In this document: one piece after another, positions 52,238 to 62,326 of the stretch
How positions within the stretch are numbered: the first letter of the stretch is position 1
Layout of the letters: every line of letters begins with the position of its first letter
Origin: Rhodoblastus sp963727035
GTDB taxonomy: Bacteria > Pseudomonadota > Alphaproteobacteria > Rhizobiales > Beijerinckiaceae
Direction of reading: 5' to 3'
NCBI GenBank assembly: GCA_963727035.1
Contig: CAVSEY010000002.1
Span: 1-64,000 of the forward strand
DNA: 64,000 bases
Translations under genes and position numbers: made by a program
The notes under the pieces: generated by a model
Databases searched by the model: none
The model's input: only the letters and a program-made list of their open reading frames with translations
Told to the model about the DNA's origin: nothing

Positions 52238-54505
52238 TCAAGCTTGCGCGGCGCCCGAGGCGCCGGCGGTCGCCGCGGCAGGCGCCGCGATCGGGAAATG
52301 CAGGCGCACCAGGGCGCCCTTTTCGGAAGGGGCGTCGAGGAGTTCGATGCCGCCGCCGTGGTCTTCGAGAATCTTCGCCACGATCGGCAGGCCCAGGCCA
52401 GTGCCTTCCGAGCGCGTCGTCATGTAGGGCTCGAGCAGCCGCGCCCGGTTCTCGCGCGGAAAACCCTTGCCGTTATCCTCGACTTCGATGACCGCCGCGC
52501 CGTTCTCGACGCGCAGGCGCACGTCGATTTTCGGCGCCCGCCCCGTCATGTCGGCGGCGGCTATGCCCTCGGCGGCGTTTTTCACCACATTGGTCACCGC
52601 CTGCGACAGCAGCCGGCGGTCGAAACGGGCGATGACAGGTTCGGGCGGATAGTCGCTGGTTATCGTGATGTCCGCATGGCCGTGACGCATCAGGAACAGC
52701 ACCTGATCGATGCAGGCGGTGAGGTCGTCGGTGGCGAGTTGCGCCTTGGGCATGCGCGAAAAGGCGGAGAATTCGTCCACCATGCGCTTGATGTCGTCCA
52801 CCTGCCGGATGATCGTGTCGGTGCATTGATCGAACACCTCCTTGTCGGCGACGATGACCCGGCCATATTTGCGTTTCAGGCGTTCGGCGGAAAGCTGGAT
52901 CGGGGTGAGCGGATTCTTGATCTCATGGGCGATGCGCCGCGCGACGTCGGCCCAGGCGGCCGTGCGCTGGGCGGTGACGAGATCCGTCATGTCGTCGAGC
53001 GTGGCGACGAACGTGCGCTCGCCGCGATTGAGCGGGCCCGGCGTGATACGGACATTGAAGGTGCGCTCGCCGCCGCGGCGGTTGAGGCCGATCTGGCGCT
53101 GCATCATGCGCGAATAGCCGGCCCGCGCCTCCTCGATCATCGCCGCGAGTTCGGGCAGGACCTCGGCCACCGGCCGGCCGATCGCCCAATTGTCGCTCTT
53201 GGCGTCGCTCTTGGCGCCGTTCTCGTCCTCGGCCCCGACCAATGCCCGCGCGGAAGGGTTCAGCACGGTCACGTCGCCCTGCGCGCCGACCCCGATCACC
53301 GCCGCCGGGACGCCGAACAGCACCGCCTCGGTGAAAATGCGCCGCTCGTCCATGATGTGGTTGGCGGCCATCAGGCGGCTCTGCTGCAGGCGCAGTTCGG
53401 ACGTCATCTTGTTGAACGTCTTGCCCAGATGGGCGAGATCGCCCTCCGCCTGCCGCACCGGCACCTGAACATAGAAATTGCCCGCCGAGACCTGATCGGT
53501 GGCCGCGATCAGGCGGCGGATCGGCGCGACCAGAGCATTGGTGAAAGCGAGGCCGATCCACACCGCCGAAAGCAGCATGATCGCCGCCAGCAGGCCGAAC
53601 ATGATCGCGAGCTTGGTCTGGAACTGGCTGCGTTGCTGCTCGAATGTGTCGAAGAGCTGGTTCAGCGCCATCGCCTGTTTGGGGAATTCCAGCGTGAACG
53701 GATCGACCGGCCGGCTGGTGTAAAGGAATGTGTCGTTGAACGAGGGCAGCGGCCGCACGGCGACGAAGGTGCGGCCCTGGTTCAGGATCAGGCAGAGCGG
53801 CTCGTTCTTCAGCGAATCCGCGAAATCCTGGTCCTGCGGCTTGACCACGGGATCGCGGATCATCGAACCCGTTTCGACCTGCTCGACGATCGTGCCGTCG
53901 CGCTTGATCATGGCGGCGGCGGAAAAGCCCAGGAAATGGGCGCGGGAGGTGAAGAAATCCCTGAACAGCTTGCGATCCGAATCGAACATCGCCTTGCCGC
54001 GGTCGAGGTCGGTCGCGGTGAGCTGCGCTTCCTGCAGAAGCCAGAGGCACTGGTTCTCGCGGAACAGATTGGCGGCCTCGGTCGCCCCGCCGATGAACCC
54101 GCGCACGTCGCGCATGAAGGCGGGATTGAACAATTTGTCGAGCGTCACCGAGCTGATGATCGCCATGCTGATCGCAGGCACGGCGGCGATGACCGCGAAG
54201 AGCGCGACGATGCGGATATGCAGGCCCGCCGCCGCCGTTTTCGCCCGCCAGGCGCGAACGAGCTGGACCGCCTCGAAGGCGACCAGAGCCCCGAGGACCG
54301 CCACGGCCGCCGTGTCCACGATGAACAGATATTTGACGTTCGCCTCGGTCGGCGTGAAAGGCGTCAGGCCGGCGAAAAGCAAAAAGCTGCCAATGGCGAT
54401 GAGAATCGCCACCGCCACGATATAGGGACCTAGTCGCGACGGCAGGCGACGGTCGCGGCGAAGCGACTGCCGTGATTCGAGCCGGTTTTCCTTGCTTTTT
54501 TTCAT
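52238..54505 (-). CDS. ntrY: Nitrogen-regulation sensor histidine kinase NtrY
   Basis: A 755-residue inner-membrane kinase. The N-terminus carries several hydrophobic segments (YIVAVAILIAIGSFLLFAGL and following). These precede a periplasmic region, a HAMP domain (ALVAPIRRLIAATDQVSAGNF), a PAS domain, and the kinase with the phospho-His in HEIKNPLTPIQLSAERLKR and the ATP-binding N-box NVVKNAAEGIAA. GTGLGLPIVAKILEDHGG is the G2 box. ATG at 54505. It is upstream of ntrX in the same unit. Confidence 0.95.
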   Translation of the reverse strand: MKKSKENRLESRQSLRRDRRLPSRLGPYIVAVAILIAIGSFLLFAGLTPFTPTEANVKYLFIVDTAAVAVLGALVAFEAVQLVRAWRAKTAAAGLHIRIVALFAVIAAVPAISMAIISSVTLDKLFNPAFMRDVRGFIGGATEAANLFRENQCLWLLQEAQLTATDLDRGKAMFDSDRKLFRDFFTSRAHFLGFSAAAMIKRDGTIVEQVETGSMIRDPVVKPQDQDFADSLKNEPLCLILNQGRTFVAVRPLPSFNDTFLYTSRPVDPFTLEFPKQAMALNQLFDTFEQQRSQFQTKLAIMFGLLAAIMLLSAVWIGLAFTNALVAPIRRLIAATDQVSAGNFYVQVPVRQAEGDLAHLGKTFNKMTSELRLQQSRLMAANHIMDERRIFTEAVLFGVPAAVIGVGAQGDVTVLNPSARALVGAEDENGAKSDAKSDNWAIGRPVAEVLPELAAMIEEARAGYSRMMQRQIGLNRRGGERTFNVRITPGPLNRGERTFVATLDDMTDLVTAQRTAAWADVARRIAHEIKNPLTPIQLSAERLKRKYGRVIVADKEVFDQCTDTIIRQVDDIKRMVDEFSAFSRMPKAQLATDDLTACIDQVLFLMRHGHADITITSDYPPEPVIARFDRRLLSQAVTNVVKNAAEGIAAADMTGRAPKIDVRLRVENGAAVIEVEDNGKGFPRENRARLLEPYMTTRSEGTGLGLPIVAKILEDHGGGIELLDAPSEKGALVRLHFPIAAPAAATAGASGAAQA

Positions 54506-54615
54506 AAACCGCGAGGCGCTGGAGATTTCAGAATGTTCTTACCCGACGACAACATGCGTGGCAATAATGCAACGCTGTTGCATGATTGCGACAAAATTGC
54601 GGGGATTTGGCGGCT

Positions 54616-55815
54616 TCAACGGAGCAGGAACCGCAAATCCTTTTCCGGGTCGCCGGCCAGGGCCGGATCCGGCGATATATGCGTCTCAAAAAGCTTGCGC
54701 GCCAAAAGATGCTCGCCGGGACGGTTGACCGAATCCACCCCGATCAGCGCGCCTTGCCGGTAATAGAACAGCGAAAAGGCCTTGTCGCCAGACCGTCTTT
54801 CGACCAAGGAATCGTAGTTCTCGCTCGATCCGGCCATCTGCAATTTGACGTCATATTGGTCGGACCAGAACCAGGGCGCGGCGGAGAAGGGCTTTGCGTG
54901 GCCGAGCAGCGCGGCGGCGGCCGCCTTGGCGCCTTCCACCGCATATTGCACGCTCTCGAACCGCCGCAGCGCGCCGTCGGCCCGGCGCAGGACGGCGCAA
55001 TCGCCGGCCGCGACAATGTCCTTTTCCGAGGTCCGGCCGCAATCGTCGACCACGATCCCGCGCGAGACGTCCAGTCCAGCCGCGGCGGCAAGTTCGTCAT
55101 TCGGGACGGCGCCGACGCCGAGCACGACCAGATCGGCCGGGAAAAACGCGCCGGACGCGGTTCTCACGCCGGTGGCGGAAATTTCCGCGACCTGCTCGCC
55201 GAAGACCAGCCCGACGCCATGGGCCCGGTGCAGATCGGCGAAAAAGGCCGAGATGCGCGGCGTGACGGCGCGGGCCATCAGGCGGTCGAGCGCCTCGATG
55301 ACGACGGTCGCGCAGCCGCGCTTGCGCGCCGCCGCCGCGACCTCCAGGCCGATGAAGCCGCCGCCGATAATGACAATATTGGTCGCCGAATCGAGCCTGC
55401 GGGAAATTTCCTTGGCGTCCTCGAAATCGCGCAGCACGCGGACATGGGGAAGCTCCGCCCCGGGCAGGTCGGGCCGGCGGGCGCGCGCGCCGGTCGCCAG
55501 CGCCAGGCCGCTCCAGGAAAGCGGCGAGCCGTCGGCCATGACAAGCCTGCGCCCGGCGATGTCGATCCGCGCGACTTCGACGCCGACGCGCAGGTCGATC
55601 TTCTTCGCCACGAAGAAATCGGGGCCGCGAATGGTCAGGCGGTCGTCGGCGGTTTCTCCGGCGAGCCAGGCTTTCGACAGCGGCGGACGCTGATAGGGCG
55701 CGTGGCGCTCCTTGCCGAGCAGGACGACTTCGCCCAAAAAACCTTCCGCCCGCACGCTTTCGGCGATCTGCAAGCCGGCCTGACCGGCGCCGACAATGAC
55801 GATTTGCCCGCTCAT
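54616..55815 (-). CDS. FAD/NAD(P)-dependent ferredoxin-reductase-like enzyme
   Basis: A cytosolic flavoprotein of 399 residues, like the reductase components of Rieske oxygenases and AlkT-type systems. FAD binding is in IVIVGAGQAGLQIAESVR, the NADH site in NIVIIGGGFIGLEVA, and the second FAD motif in DIVAAGDCAVLR. The early block PYQRPPLSKAWL is typical for the group. The C-terminal reductase domain includes FWSDQYDVKLQMAG. Start at 55815. No ferredoxin or oxygenase gene is adjacent, so the electron partner is unknown. Confidence 0.9.
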   Translation of the reverse strand: MSGQIVIVGAGQAGLQIAESVRAEGFLGEVVLLGKERHAPYQRPPLSKAWLAGETADDRLTIRGPDFFVAKKIDLRVGVEVARIDIAGRRLVMADGSPLSWSGLALATGARARRPDLPGAELPHVRVLRDFEDAKEISRRLDSATNIVIIGGGFIGLEVAAAARKRGCATVVIEALDRLMARAVTPRISAFFADLHRAHGVGLVFGEQVAEISATGVRTASGAFFPADLVVLGVGAVPNDELAAAAGLDVSRGIVVDDCGRTSEKDIVAAGDCAVLRRADGALRRFESVQYAVEGAKAAAAALLGHAKPFSAAPWFWSDQYDVKLQMAGSSENYDSLVERRSGDKAFSLFYYRQGALIGVDSVNRPGEHLLARKLFETHISPDPALAGDPEKDLRFLLR

Positions 55816-55943
55816 GGTGTCGTTTCCCGTCGCATGCGCTCCACCCCGGCATTTCGCACGAAGCTTTTCGCCAAGGCAATCGCGCGCCTTGAATCGCCGC
55901 GCCGCGCGGGTCAGTCTGCGCCTGCGCGGAGGCGGAGGATTCC

Positions 55944-56897
55944 ATGCAACATATCGTCTTTCTCGACGCGGCGACTCTTGCCCCGGCGGTGGCGTTGCCG
56001 AAGCCCTCATTTCCGCACCGATGGACGAATTTCAGCTCGACCGCGCCCGAAGAGGTCGTCGCCCGTGGAAAAGGCGCGCAAATCGTCGTCACCAACAAGG
56101 TCCGCATGGACGCCGCCGCCATCGCCGCCTTGCCCGATCTGCGGCTGATCGCCATTGCGGCGACCGGATTCGACCATGTCGATCTCGCGGCGGCGCGGGC
56201 GGCGGGAGTCGCCGTGACCAATATTCGCGCCTATTCGGTCGATTCCGTCCCCGAACATGTCTTTGCGCTGATTCTCGCCCTGAAGCGCCAGATCCTGCCC
56301 TATGTCGCCGACGTGCGCGCCGGCGCCTGGCAGGCTTCGGGACAATTCGCCTTCCATAGCCACAGGATCTCCGACCTGCGCGGAAAAAGGCTCGGCCTGT
56401 TCGGCTCGGGCGACCTTGGCCGAAGGGTCGCGGAACTGGGGCGCGCCTTCGGCATGGAGCCGGTCTTTTCCGGCCGCAAAAACGCGCCGGCGCGGCCGGG
56501 CGCGCTTCCCTTCGCGGAGGTTCTGGCCACGTCCGACATCCTTTCCCTGCACTACCCGCTCAACGCCGAAACCGAGAACCTGATCGGCGCGCCGGAATTC
56601 GCGCTGATGCGCCAAAAGCCCCTGCTCATAAACACCGCGCGCGGCGGTCTGGTGGACGAGGCGGCGCTGGAGCGCGCCCTGGACGAGGGCCTGGTTTCGG
56701 GCGCGGGTCTCGACGTGACGCGCCCCGAACCGCCGCCCATGGACAGCGCGATCATGCGGCTGGCGCGACGGCCGGACGTGCTGGTGACGCCCCATATCGC
56801 CTGGGCGAGCCTCGAATCCCAGCAAAGTCTCGCCGACCAGCTTGGCGAGGTCATTGCCGCCTTTGTCAAAGGCGAGCGGATGAACCGGCTCGATTAG
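55944..56897 (+). CDS. D-isomer-specific 2-hydroxyacid dehydrogenase
   Basis: A 317-residue NAD(P)-dependent oxidoreductase, likely acting on glycerate/hydroxypyruvate or glyoxylate. The dinucleotide site is GLFGSGDLGRR. Catalytic Arg, Glu and His are in INTARGGLVDE, TRPEPPPMD and VTPHIAWAS. ATG at 55944 with GGCGGAGGA upstream. In serine-cycle methylotrophs this role is played by hydroxypyruvate reductase, but the sequence alone does not prove it here. It ends 4 bp into the convergent GT2 gene. Confidence 0.9.
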   Translation: MQHIVFLDAATLAPAVALPKPSFPHRWTNFSSTAPEEVVARGKGAQIVVTNKVRMDAAAIAALPDLRLIAIAATGFDHVDLAAARAAGVAVTNIRAYSVDSVPEHVFALILALKRQILPYVADVRAGAWQASGQFAFHSHRISDLRGKRLGLFGSGDLGRRVAELGRAFGMEPVFSGRKNAPARPGALPFAEVLATSDILSLHYPLNAETENLIGAPEFALMRQKPLLINTARGGLVDEAALERALDEGLVSGAGLDVTRPEPPPMDSAIMRLARRPDVLVTPHIAWASLESQQSLADQLGEVIAAFVKGERMNRLD

Positions 56898-58015
56898 AGC
56901 TTTTTGTCCTTCGTCAGCCGCCAATGCAGCGTTTCGCCGAAAAAGGAATAGGCGGCGCGGGTGCGGGCGAGGATGTAGCCGTCGATCCCATAGAGATAGA
57001 CGCGGTTGAGAAAGAAGATGCGCAGGAAATAAAGCCAGGGATTGACGACGATCCTGAGCCGCGAGGGCGTCTTGCCGCGCCGGACCCTCTGTTCCGCCTT
57101 CAGGCGGGCATAGGTCATTTCCTTCAGGATCTGCGCGTCGATGCGCAGCGCGCGATCATGGCGCAAAAAACCCTGCCGGGCCTCCAGAATCTGGCCGTCC
57201 GCCACCAGCCCCTCATGGACCAGGGCGCTTTCGTCGAAACGCACCTTGTCGCGCCGCGCCAGCCTGGTGATGCGCTCGGGCCTGGCGCCTTTGGGCGCGA
57301 CCTGCTCCTGACCAAAGAAGGCCAGCGGCCGGCGCAATTTCCAGGCGACCACGTCCTGCGGGGCCGCGAGCAGCCCCGGCAGCGCGCGCCGCAGGTCGTC
57401 GTCCAGCCATTCGTCGGAATCGATGCTCAGGACCCAGTCGCGCGTCGTCTGCTCCCAGGCGAATTGCTTCTGTTTGGCATAGCCCGGCCAGTCGCGCTCG
57501 ATCAGTTTGATCGGCCAGCCGCGCGCGGCAAAACCCCTCACGACGTCCAGCGTCGCGTCGCTCGAACCAGAATCTACAACGATTATTTCTGCAATTTCAT
57601 CAAGGCTTTCCATACATTTTCTAATGTATCCTACTTCGTTCCGGCAGATGATCGTCGCCGACAGCGGAAGCCTTGCGCCGCCAAAGCTGCGAATTTCGCC
57701 CCCTGGCGCCGGCGCTTGTGCGCTCCCTTGCGCGTTCCCTTGCGCGTTCTCTTGGGCGCCTTTGGCCATCTGGTAATGGGCGGCTTCGGTCACGAAGGAC
57801 GAAAGCCCCGCCGCGCGGGCGTCGATGAAGCCGGTCATCCCGTCCAGGACTCCGCGCCCGCCAAAATAAGCGCGGAGGAATTGCAGCGTCGGCGAAAAAA
57901 ACAGCCGGGAAAGACGAGGCCTTGTGCCGGCGGCGAGCCGGCGTTCGGCTTCCCGCCGGGCGTCCGCCGCCAGACTTTCGACCCTTGCGTCAAGACGCGG
58001 GGGCGTTTCGCTCAT
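56894..58015 (-). CDS. Family-2 glycosyltransferase with extra C-terminal-like segment at the N-terminus
   Basis: A cytosolic or membrane-associated glycosyltransferase, probably for lipopolysaccharide core (WaaE/KdtX-like). The GT-A core starts near residue 115: LSATIICRNEVGYIRKCMES, VVDSGSSDATLDV, and the DxD-type site in SIDSDEWLDDDL. The C-terminal tail contains NPWLYFLRIFFLNRVYLYGI. A similar stretch, SPTLQFLRAYFGGRGVLDGM, appears near residues 40-60, before the catalytic domain. It is linked by a repetitive Gln/Ala segment. This suggests the tail of a second, lost GT2 gene was fused in front. ATG at 58015. Confidence 0.88.
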   Translation of the reverse strand: MSETPPRLDARVESLAADARREAERRLAAGTRPRLSRLFFSPTLQFLRAYFGGRGVLDGMTGFIDARAAGLSSFVTEAAHYQMAKGAQENAQGNAQGSAQAPAPGGEIRSFGGARLPLSATIICRNEVGYIRKCMESLDEIAEIIVVDSGSSDATLDVVRGFAARGWPIKLIERDWPGYAKQKQFAWEQTTRDWVLSIDSDEWLDDDLRRALPGLLAAPQDVVAWKLRRPLAFFGQEQVAPKGARPERITRLARRDKVRFDESALVHEGLVADGQILEARQGFLRHDRALRIDAQILKEMTYARLKAEQRVRRGKTPSRLRIVVNPWLYFLRIFFLNRVYLYGIDGYILARTRAAYSFFGETLHWRLTKDKKL

Positions 58016-58160
58016 GAGGCAACCTTTGGGACAACCTTGCGCATCCGGAAACCGGCGCCACAAGAAACATTCTCTTGGGTTTTGTCAAAACCGGCCGCTG
58101 ACAGTGCGCGCCGGGTTGGCTAGAAATGTCCGAGGCCTCCGGCGCAGGCCAGGAATGACC

Positions 58161-58908
58161 ATGTCCGACCCGAAGGCTTTCATCATCCATCTTGAACGCT
58201 CGGCGCAGAGACGGCCCCAGGTCGAGCGCCTGCGCGCCGCTTTGCCCTGCGCCAGCGAGATTTCCGACGCCGTCGACGGCGCTCTCCTGGCTGCGGATGA
58301 AATCGACAAGAGTCTATGGCCGGGGCCTGCGCCAGCCTTTCTACCCCTTCGCGCTCAATCGCGGCGAGATCGGGGTTTTCCTGAGCCATCGCGCCCTGTG
58401 GCGGCGGATTGTCGCCGATGGGCTGGATTACGCCGTGATTTTCGAGGACGACGCCGCGATCGAGCCGGAGCAGTTCGCAAAAACCTTCGCGCTCGCCCGC
58501 GAAAGCCGGGCTCTGTGGACCTACGCCCTGGCGCCGTCCGAAAAGACCCCCGTGCGCGGAAAGGTTCTGGCGCAAGGCGACGGCGTCGCCCTGATCCGTC
58601 CCGGCAATCCGCCCTTGCGCGCCATCGCCCAGTTCGTCTCGGCCCAGGCCGCGCGGCGGCTGCTCGAAGTCACCGAGAGATTCGACCGGCCGGTAGACAC
58701 GTTCCTGCAAATGTCCTGGGTCACCGGCATCGAACTTTTCGCCTTCAAGCCCTCGGGCGTGCGCGACGCCTCGGCCAGGATTGGCGGCTCCACGATCCAG
58801 GCGAAGAAAAAGCCGCTGTCGCAAAGGCTCGCCCGCGAGGCCCTTCGCCCGCTCTATCGCGCCCAGGTCCGCCTGTGGCGCGCTTTCGCCAAACGCCCGG
58901 AATACTGA
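58161..58908 (+). CDS. Family-25 glycosyltransferase (one apparent frameshift)
   Basis: A short LPS-type glycosyltransferase. The N-terminus MSDPKAFIIHLERSAQRRPQ is in one frame, and the rest (RGLRQPFYPFALNRGEIGVF, LSHRALWRRIV, YAVIFEDDAAIEPEQF) in another. They join if one base near 58313 is removed, giving about 248 residues. The DxD-like acidic site is FEDDA. The ATG at 58161 has AGGA upstream; another at 58155 is possible. It is divergently placed from the GT2 gene, with both starts within 150 bp, so they may share a promoter region for surface-glycan genes. Confidence 0.82.
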
Positions 58909-59121
58909 CCGGACACGCGGCTTCGACAGCCCTCGCTCAAGCCTCGCGAAAGCCGAGCGTGGCACAAAGGCGCGTGTTCAATCGCGGGTCGACCAGGGCG
59001 GCATTGGCCGGCGCGCAAATTCTGACGTGAACGGTTTTACGATTCGCGGCCGGGGCAACGCGCCTGTCGATCACGAACAACAAAATTCAGCCGTCGAGAC
59101 CAGTCCAGACAGGAACTTCCG

Positions 59122-60886
59122 ATGACGCCAGAAATCTCCTCGATCGCCAAATTCATATCCCGTTCCGACGTTCCAAGAAAGGACGGCTTCAACCTCTACG
59201 AGGAATGCGAACAAACCTTTCCCGACATTCTGACGGAATTTTACGCCGCGCTGCGCGCGGCGGGCGAATTCAATCATCTGCTCGAATCGAACGAGAAAAT
59301 CGCGAGGCTGAAAGCAGCGCAGATCGAACATTGGAAATTGCTCTTTCAGCCAATTCTTCCCGCCGGCTTCGCCGACCGCGCCGAAAAAATCGGAAGGGCC
59401 CATGTGAAGATCAACCTGTCGCCGGGCTGGTACATGGCGGGCTACGCCTTTCTGTTGAAGCGGCTGCTGCCGCGCGTGGCGCGGCATTTTCGCTTTTCGC
59501 CCAATAATTTCACGGCCGCCGTCGACATCCTGATCGAGCGCGTTTTTACCGACATGATCCTGTCGAATTCGGCCTATGAGAATGGCGTCGAAACGGCTCG
59601 CGCGCTGTCGTCGATCGAAGGGAACAAGCTGAATGGATTGACCAACGCGGCGCATATGGTCGCGGACGCCAATGCGACGGCGATCGAACTCGCGCACCTG
59701 ACCCGGAATACGGCCATTGTCAGCCAGAACAGCCAGTCGATTTCAGCGGCGGCGTCCGAACTGGTGGCTTCGGTCGAGGAAATCGCCCGCAACGCCAACG
59801 GCGCCGCTGGGGAGGCGTCGCAAACGGACGAGGCCGTCGCGTTCGGACGTGCGGCCATGCGCGACGTGTCTTCGGCCATCGCCAATATCTCTTCGGCGGT
59901 CGAGCAGACGTCAACCAGCGTCGACGATCTTTCCGCCGCATCCGCCGAAATCGGCGATGTCCTTGCCGTCATCGAGGGGATCGCGCGGCAGACCAATCTC
60001 CTCGCCCTCAATGCGACGATCGAGGCCGCCCGTGCGGGAGAGGCCGGCCGCGGCTTCGCCGTCGTGGCCTCCGAGGTCAAGGCCCTCGCCACCCAGACGT
60101 CGAAATCGACCGAGGACATTTCCCGCCGCATCGGCGCCCTGCGGACGAGAATGGCCGAGATTCTGACGACCATGGACCATTCGACCAGCGCCGTCGCCGA
60201 AGGGCGTGTCGCCATCGACAGGGCGGGCGACGCGATGGATGCGATCGCCGACCGCGTCGCCAATGTCGTGACGCAAATGGGCGAAGTGTCGGGCATTCTC
60301 GGACAGCAGAAGGAGGCGAGCGCCGAAGTGGCCAGCGCCATCGCCCATGTCGCGAAGGTGGCGGCGGAGAATGACGGCGTCATCACAGCCATGAACGAAC
60401 AAGGTGGGCGGCACAAATCAACGCTTTTCTGACCTTGCCAGGAGCCTTTTCAGCCCAGGTTCGGACCGGTCCTTGTGCGAGATGACCAAGATCGATCATA
60501 TTCTTTTCGTGAAGCGGGTCATCGATACGGTCATGGGCCGCGACAACTGGAAGGCGGCCGAAGTGCCGGATCACCACCATTGCCGGCTCGGCAAGTGGTA
60601 CGACAGCCAAAGCGCATATAGAGACGTTTCCGCTTACATGCGGCTTGTCGAACCGCACGGCCGCGTGCACGCTTTCGGCGTAGCGGCTCTCAAAGCGCAC
60701 GAAGCCGGTCAGCCCGAAGAGACGATAGCGGCCATCGACAAGCTTGGCGAGGCCAGCACGGAGGTCGTCGCTCTGCTTGATCAACTCTCGGAGGAAATCC
60801 GGCGGCGCGCCGAGGGCGCCGGCGCCGGTCGCGCCCATGACCCTCAACAAGGGAGCCGCGAACCGATGGCCCGGGCCTGTTGCTGA
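59122..60886 (+). CDS. Soluble chemoreceptor with N-terminal protoglobin and C-terminal zinc-binding domain (one apparent frameshift)
   Basis: The N-terminal 165 residues match the globin-coupled sensor fold: IEHWKLLFQPI and KIGRAHVKINLSPGWYMAG. A signalling domain follows with the hairpin IEGIARQTNLLALNATIEAARAGEAGRGFAVVA (around residues 290-320). No transmembrane segment is seen. The frame then shifts after AMNEQ; removing one G near 60398-60405 continues into GGTNQRFSDLARSLF. The CZB zinc-binding domain (HILFVKRV, HHHCRLGKWY, PHGRVH) ends the protein near 60886. The likely signals are oxygen or another haem ligand plus zinc or an oxidant, controlling motility or a related pathway. Confidence 0.85.
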
Positions 60887-60923
60887 TGGGCGGCCCCGCC
60901 CCTCGCGCGCGCTTTCGGCCGAT

Positions 60924-61814
60924 TCACGGCTGCGGAACGCGCCACCTGTCGTGGGTCCACATCCATTGTTCGGGATGCTGGCGGATCGATTTTTCCAGTT
61001 CGGCCTGAATGGCCGTGGTGGCGGCGTAAATGTCGGCGTTGCGGTCGTCGGTGCGCGGCGCCTCGATCGCGGTGATGAACATTTTGAAGCGCAGGCCGCG
61101 CATCCGGTATCCATGGACCAGCAGCAGCGGCGCGTTGCATTGCCGCGCGACCAGCGCCGGAAAAGGCGTCGTCAGGGCGGGACGGCCGAAAAAGGGCGTC
61201 GGCAGCCCATCCAGCGCCTCCTGATCGACCAGAAGGCCTACGGCCCCGCCGGCCCGCACATGGCGGATCAGGGCGACGGGCGTCTCCCGATGGAGCTTGG
61301 CGACCAGGCCCCCGGCGTAATATTTGCCGCGGCGGCGCATCATTTCGGCGTCGACGTAAGGATTGCTCATCGGCCGATAGACCGCCATGACGTTCAAGCC
61401 ATATTGGCTGAGGACGCCGCTCGCCGCTTCCCAATTGGCCTGATGCGCGCCGCAGATCACCGCGCCCTTGCCGCTCCTGGCGATCTCGATGAGCAATTCG
61501 GGGTTGGCGACCTCGATGCGCTCGCGCACGATCTCGTCGATGTGTGAGAATTCGCCGATCACGCGCCCAAGGCTGCGCCATACTTCACGCGCCAGCTTCG
61601 CGCGCTGGACTTCGGTCATCTCGGGATAAGCGTCGGCCAGATTGCGCGCAAGCCGGTTCTGGCGCTTCCCGGAGAGCGGGCCGACCCGGGCCATGAGCGC
61701 GCCCGCCACATTCGAGGCCATTTCGGGCGACATCGCGGAAAAGACGGCGCCGATCAGCCGAAAACCGAGATATTCGAGCCAATAGCGAAAATTCCGCCTC
61801 TTGGGGGCGCCCAT
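60924..61814 (-). CDS. lpxL: Lipid A lauroyl/myristoyl acyltransferase (LpxL/HtrB-like)
   Basis: Adds a secondary acyl chain to lipid A at the inner membrane. The catalytic HX4E motif is in GAHQANWEAA. Other family blocks are AVYRPMSNPYVDAEMMRRRG, VGLLVDQEALDG and the end PEQWMWTHDRWR. The start ATG at 61814 (MGAPKRRNFRYWL) is preferred over the TTG 48 bp upstream, because the first hydrophobic segment follows naturally. About 296 residues. It is divergent from the efflux gene and near the glycosyltransferases, in line with a surface-lipid theme. Confidence 0.93.
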   Translation of the reverse strand: MGAPKRRNFRYWLEYLGFRLIGAVFSAMSPEMASNVAGALMARVGPLSGKRQNRLARNLADAYPEMTEVQRAKLAREVWRSLGRVIGEFSHIDEIVRERIEVANPELLIEIARSGKGAVICGAHQANWEAASGVLSQYGLNVMAVYRPMSNPYVDAEMMRRRGKYYAGGLVAKLHRETPVALIRHVRAGGAVGLLVDQEALDGLPTPFFGRPALTTPFPALVARQCNAPLLLVHGYRMRGLRFKMFITAIEAPRTDDRNADIYAATTAIQAELEKSIRQHPEQWMWTHDRWRVPQP

Positions 61815-61862
61815 TTCGTCCAGATCCAGCAAAAACACCTCCGGCCACAGGGCCCGCCGCAA

Positions 61863-62251
61863 TCAACCCTTGTCCTGCCGGATCGCACCAATCGGATCGA
61901 CGCGGTCCGCAACGCCCACGCCTTGCGCGATTTCGCCAAGCCACGCTTGCGATGACGCAACAATCCAGCGCAAGGGCTCGAACTTCAACGCCATCCACGA
62001 CGCCCCGGGGCAGGGAAAGGCTGTTGGGGACCTGGCCTCTGGTTGGCCGTCTATCCAAGCGCGGCCGCGCCGTCAAGGCGCGGTTTCGCGGGGTATTTCC
62101 GCAACAGCCTGTCGATATCGCCGCCGCCTGTCCTTTGGGCTCTTACCCAAGGCCGCGCGAATCGTTAATGAATGGTTCACATTCCGATTCCCAAAAGACG
62201 GGTGGAGGCGCGGCGCCACCGGGACCGCGCGAAAGCAATGCAGGAGCGCAT
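61863..62251. other. Intergenic region between lpxL and the NodT-type gene
   Basis: About 390 bp with no conserved gene. A 124-codon plus-strand ORF starts at 61952 but has arginine/proline-rich, shadow-like composition. Its last 25 codons are the leader ORF described separately. The motif ATCGTTAATGAATGGTTCAC near 62161-62180 is AT-rich and may be part of the promoter. Confidence 0.4.
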
Positions 62252-62326
62252 ATGTCGGCCACGAAACGGCGCGCAGATCAGCGAAAGCCCGTGATGGCTG
62301 GCGCGCCGCGCAAAAGGCGGCCTTGA
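62252..62326 (+). CDS. Short basic leader ORF coupled to the NodT-type gene
   Basis: A 24-residue ORF (MSATKRRADQRKP...) rich in Arg and Lys, with a near-ideal AGGAG six bases before its ATG. Its stop codon overlaps the start codon of the next gene (TGATG at 62324-62328). This arrangement favours translational coupling. There is no long hairpin to prove attenuation. It may also be chance, since the frame is open further upstream. Confidence 0.4.
   Translation: MSATKRRADQRKPVMAGAPRKRRP

Noticed and set aside
61952..62326. 124-codon ORF before the NodT-type gene
   Set aside because: Only its last 25 codons have a ribosome-binding site; the rest is Arg/Pro-rich without family resemblance.
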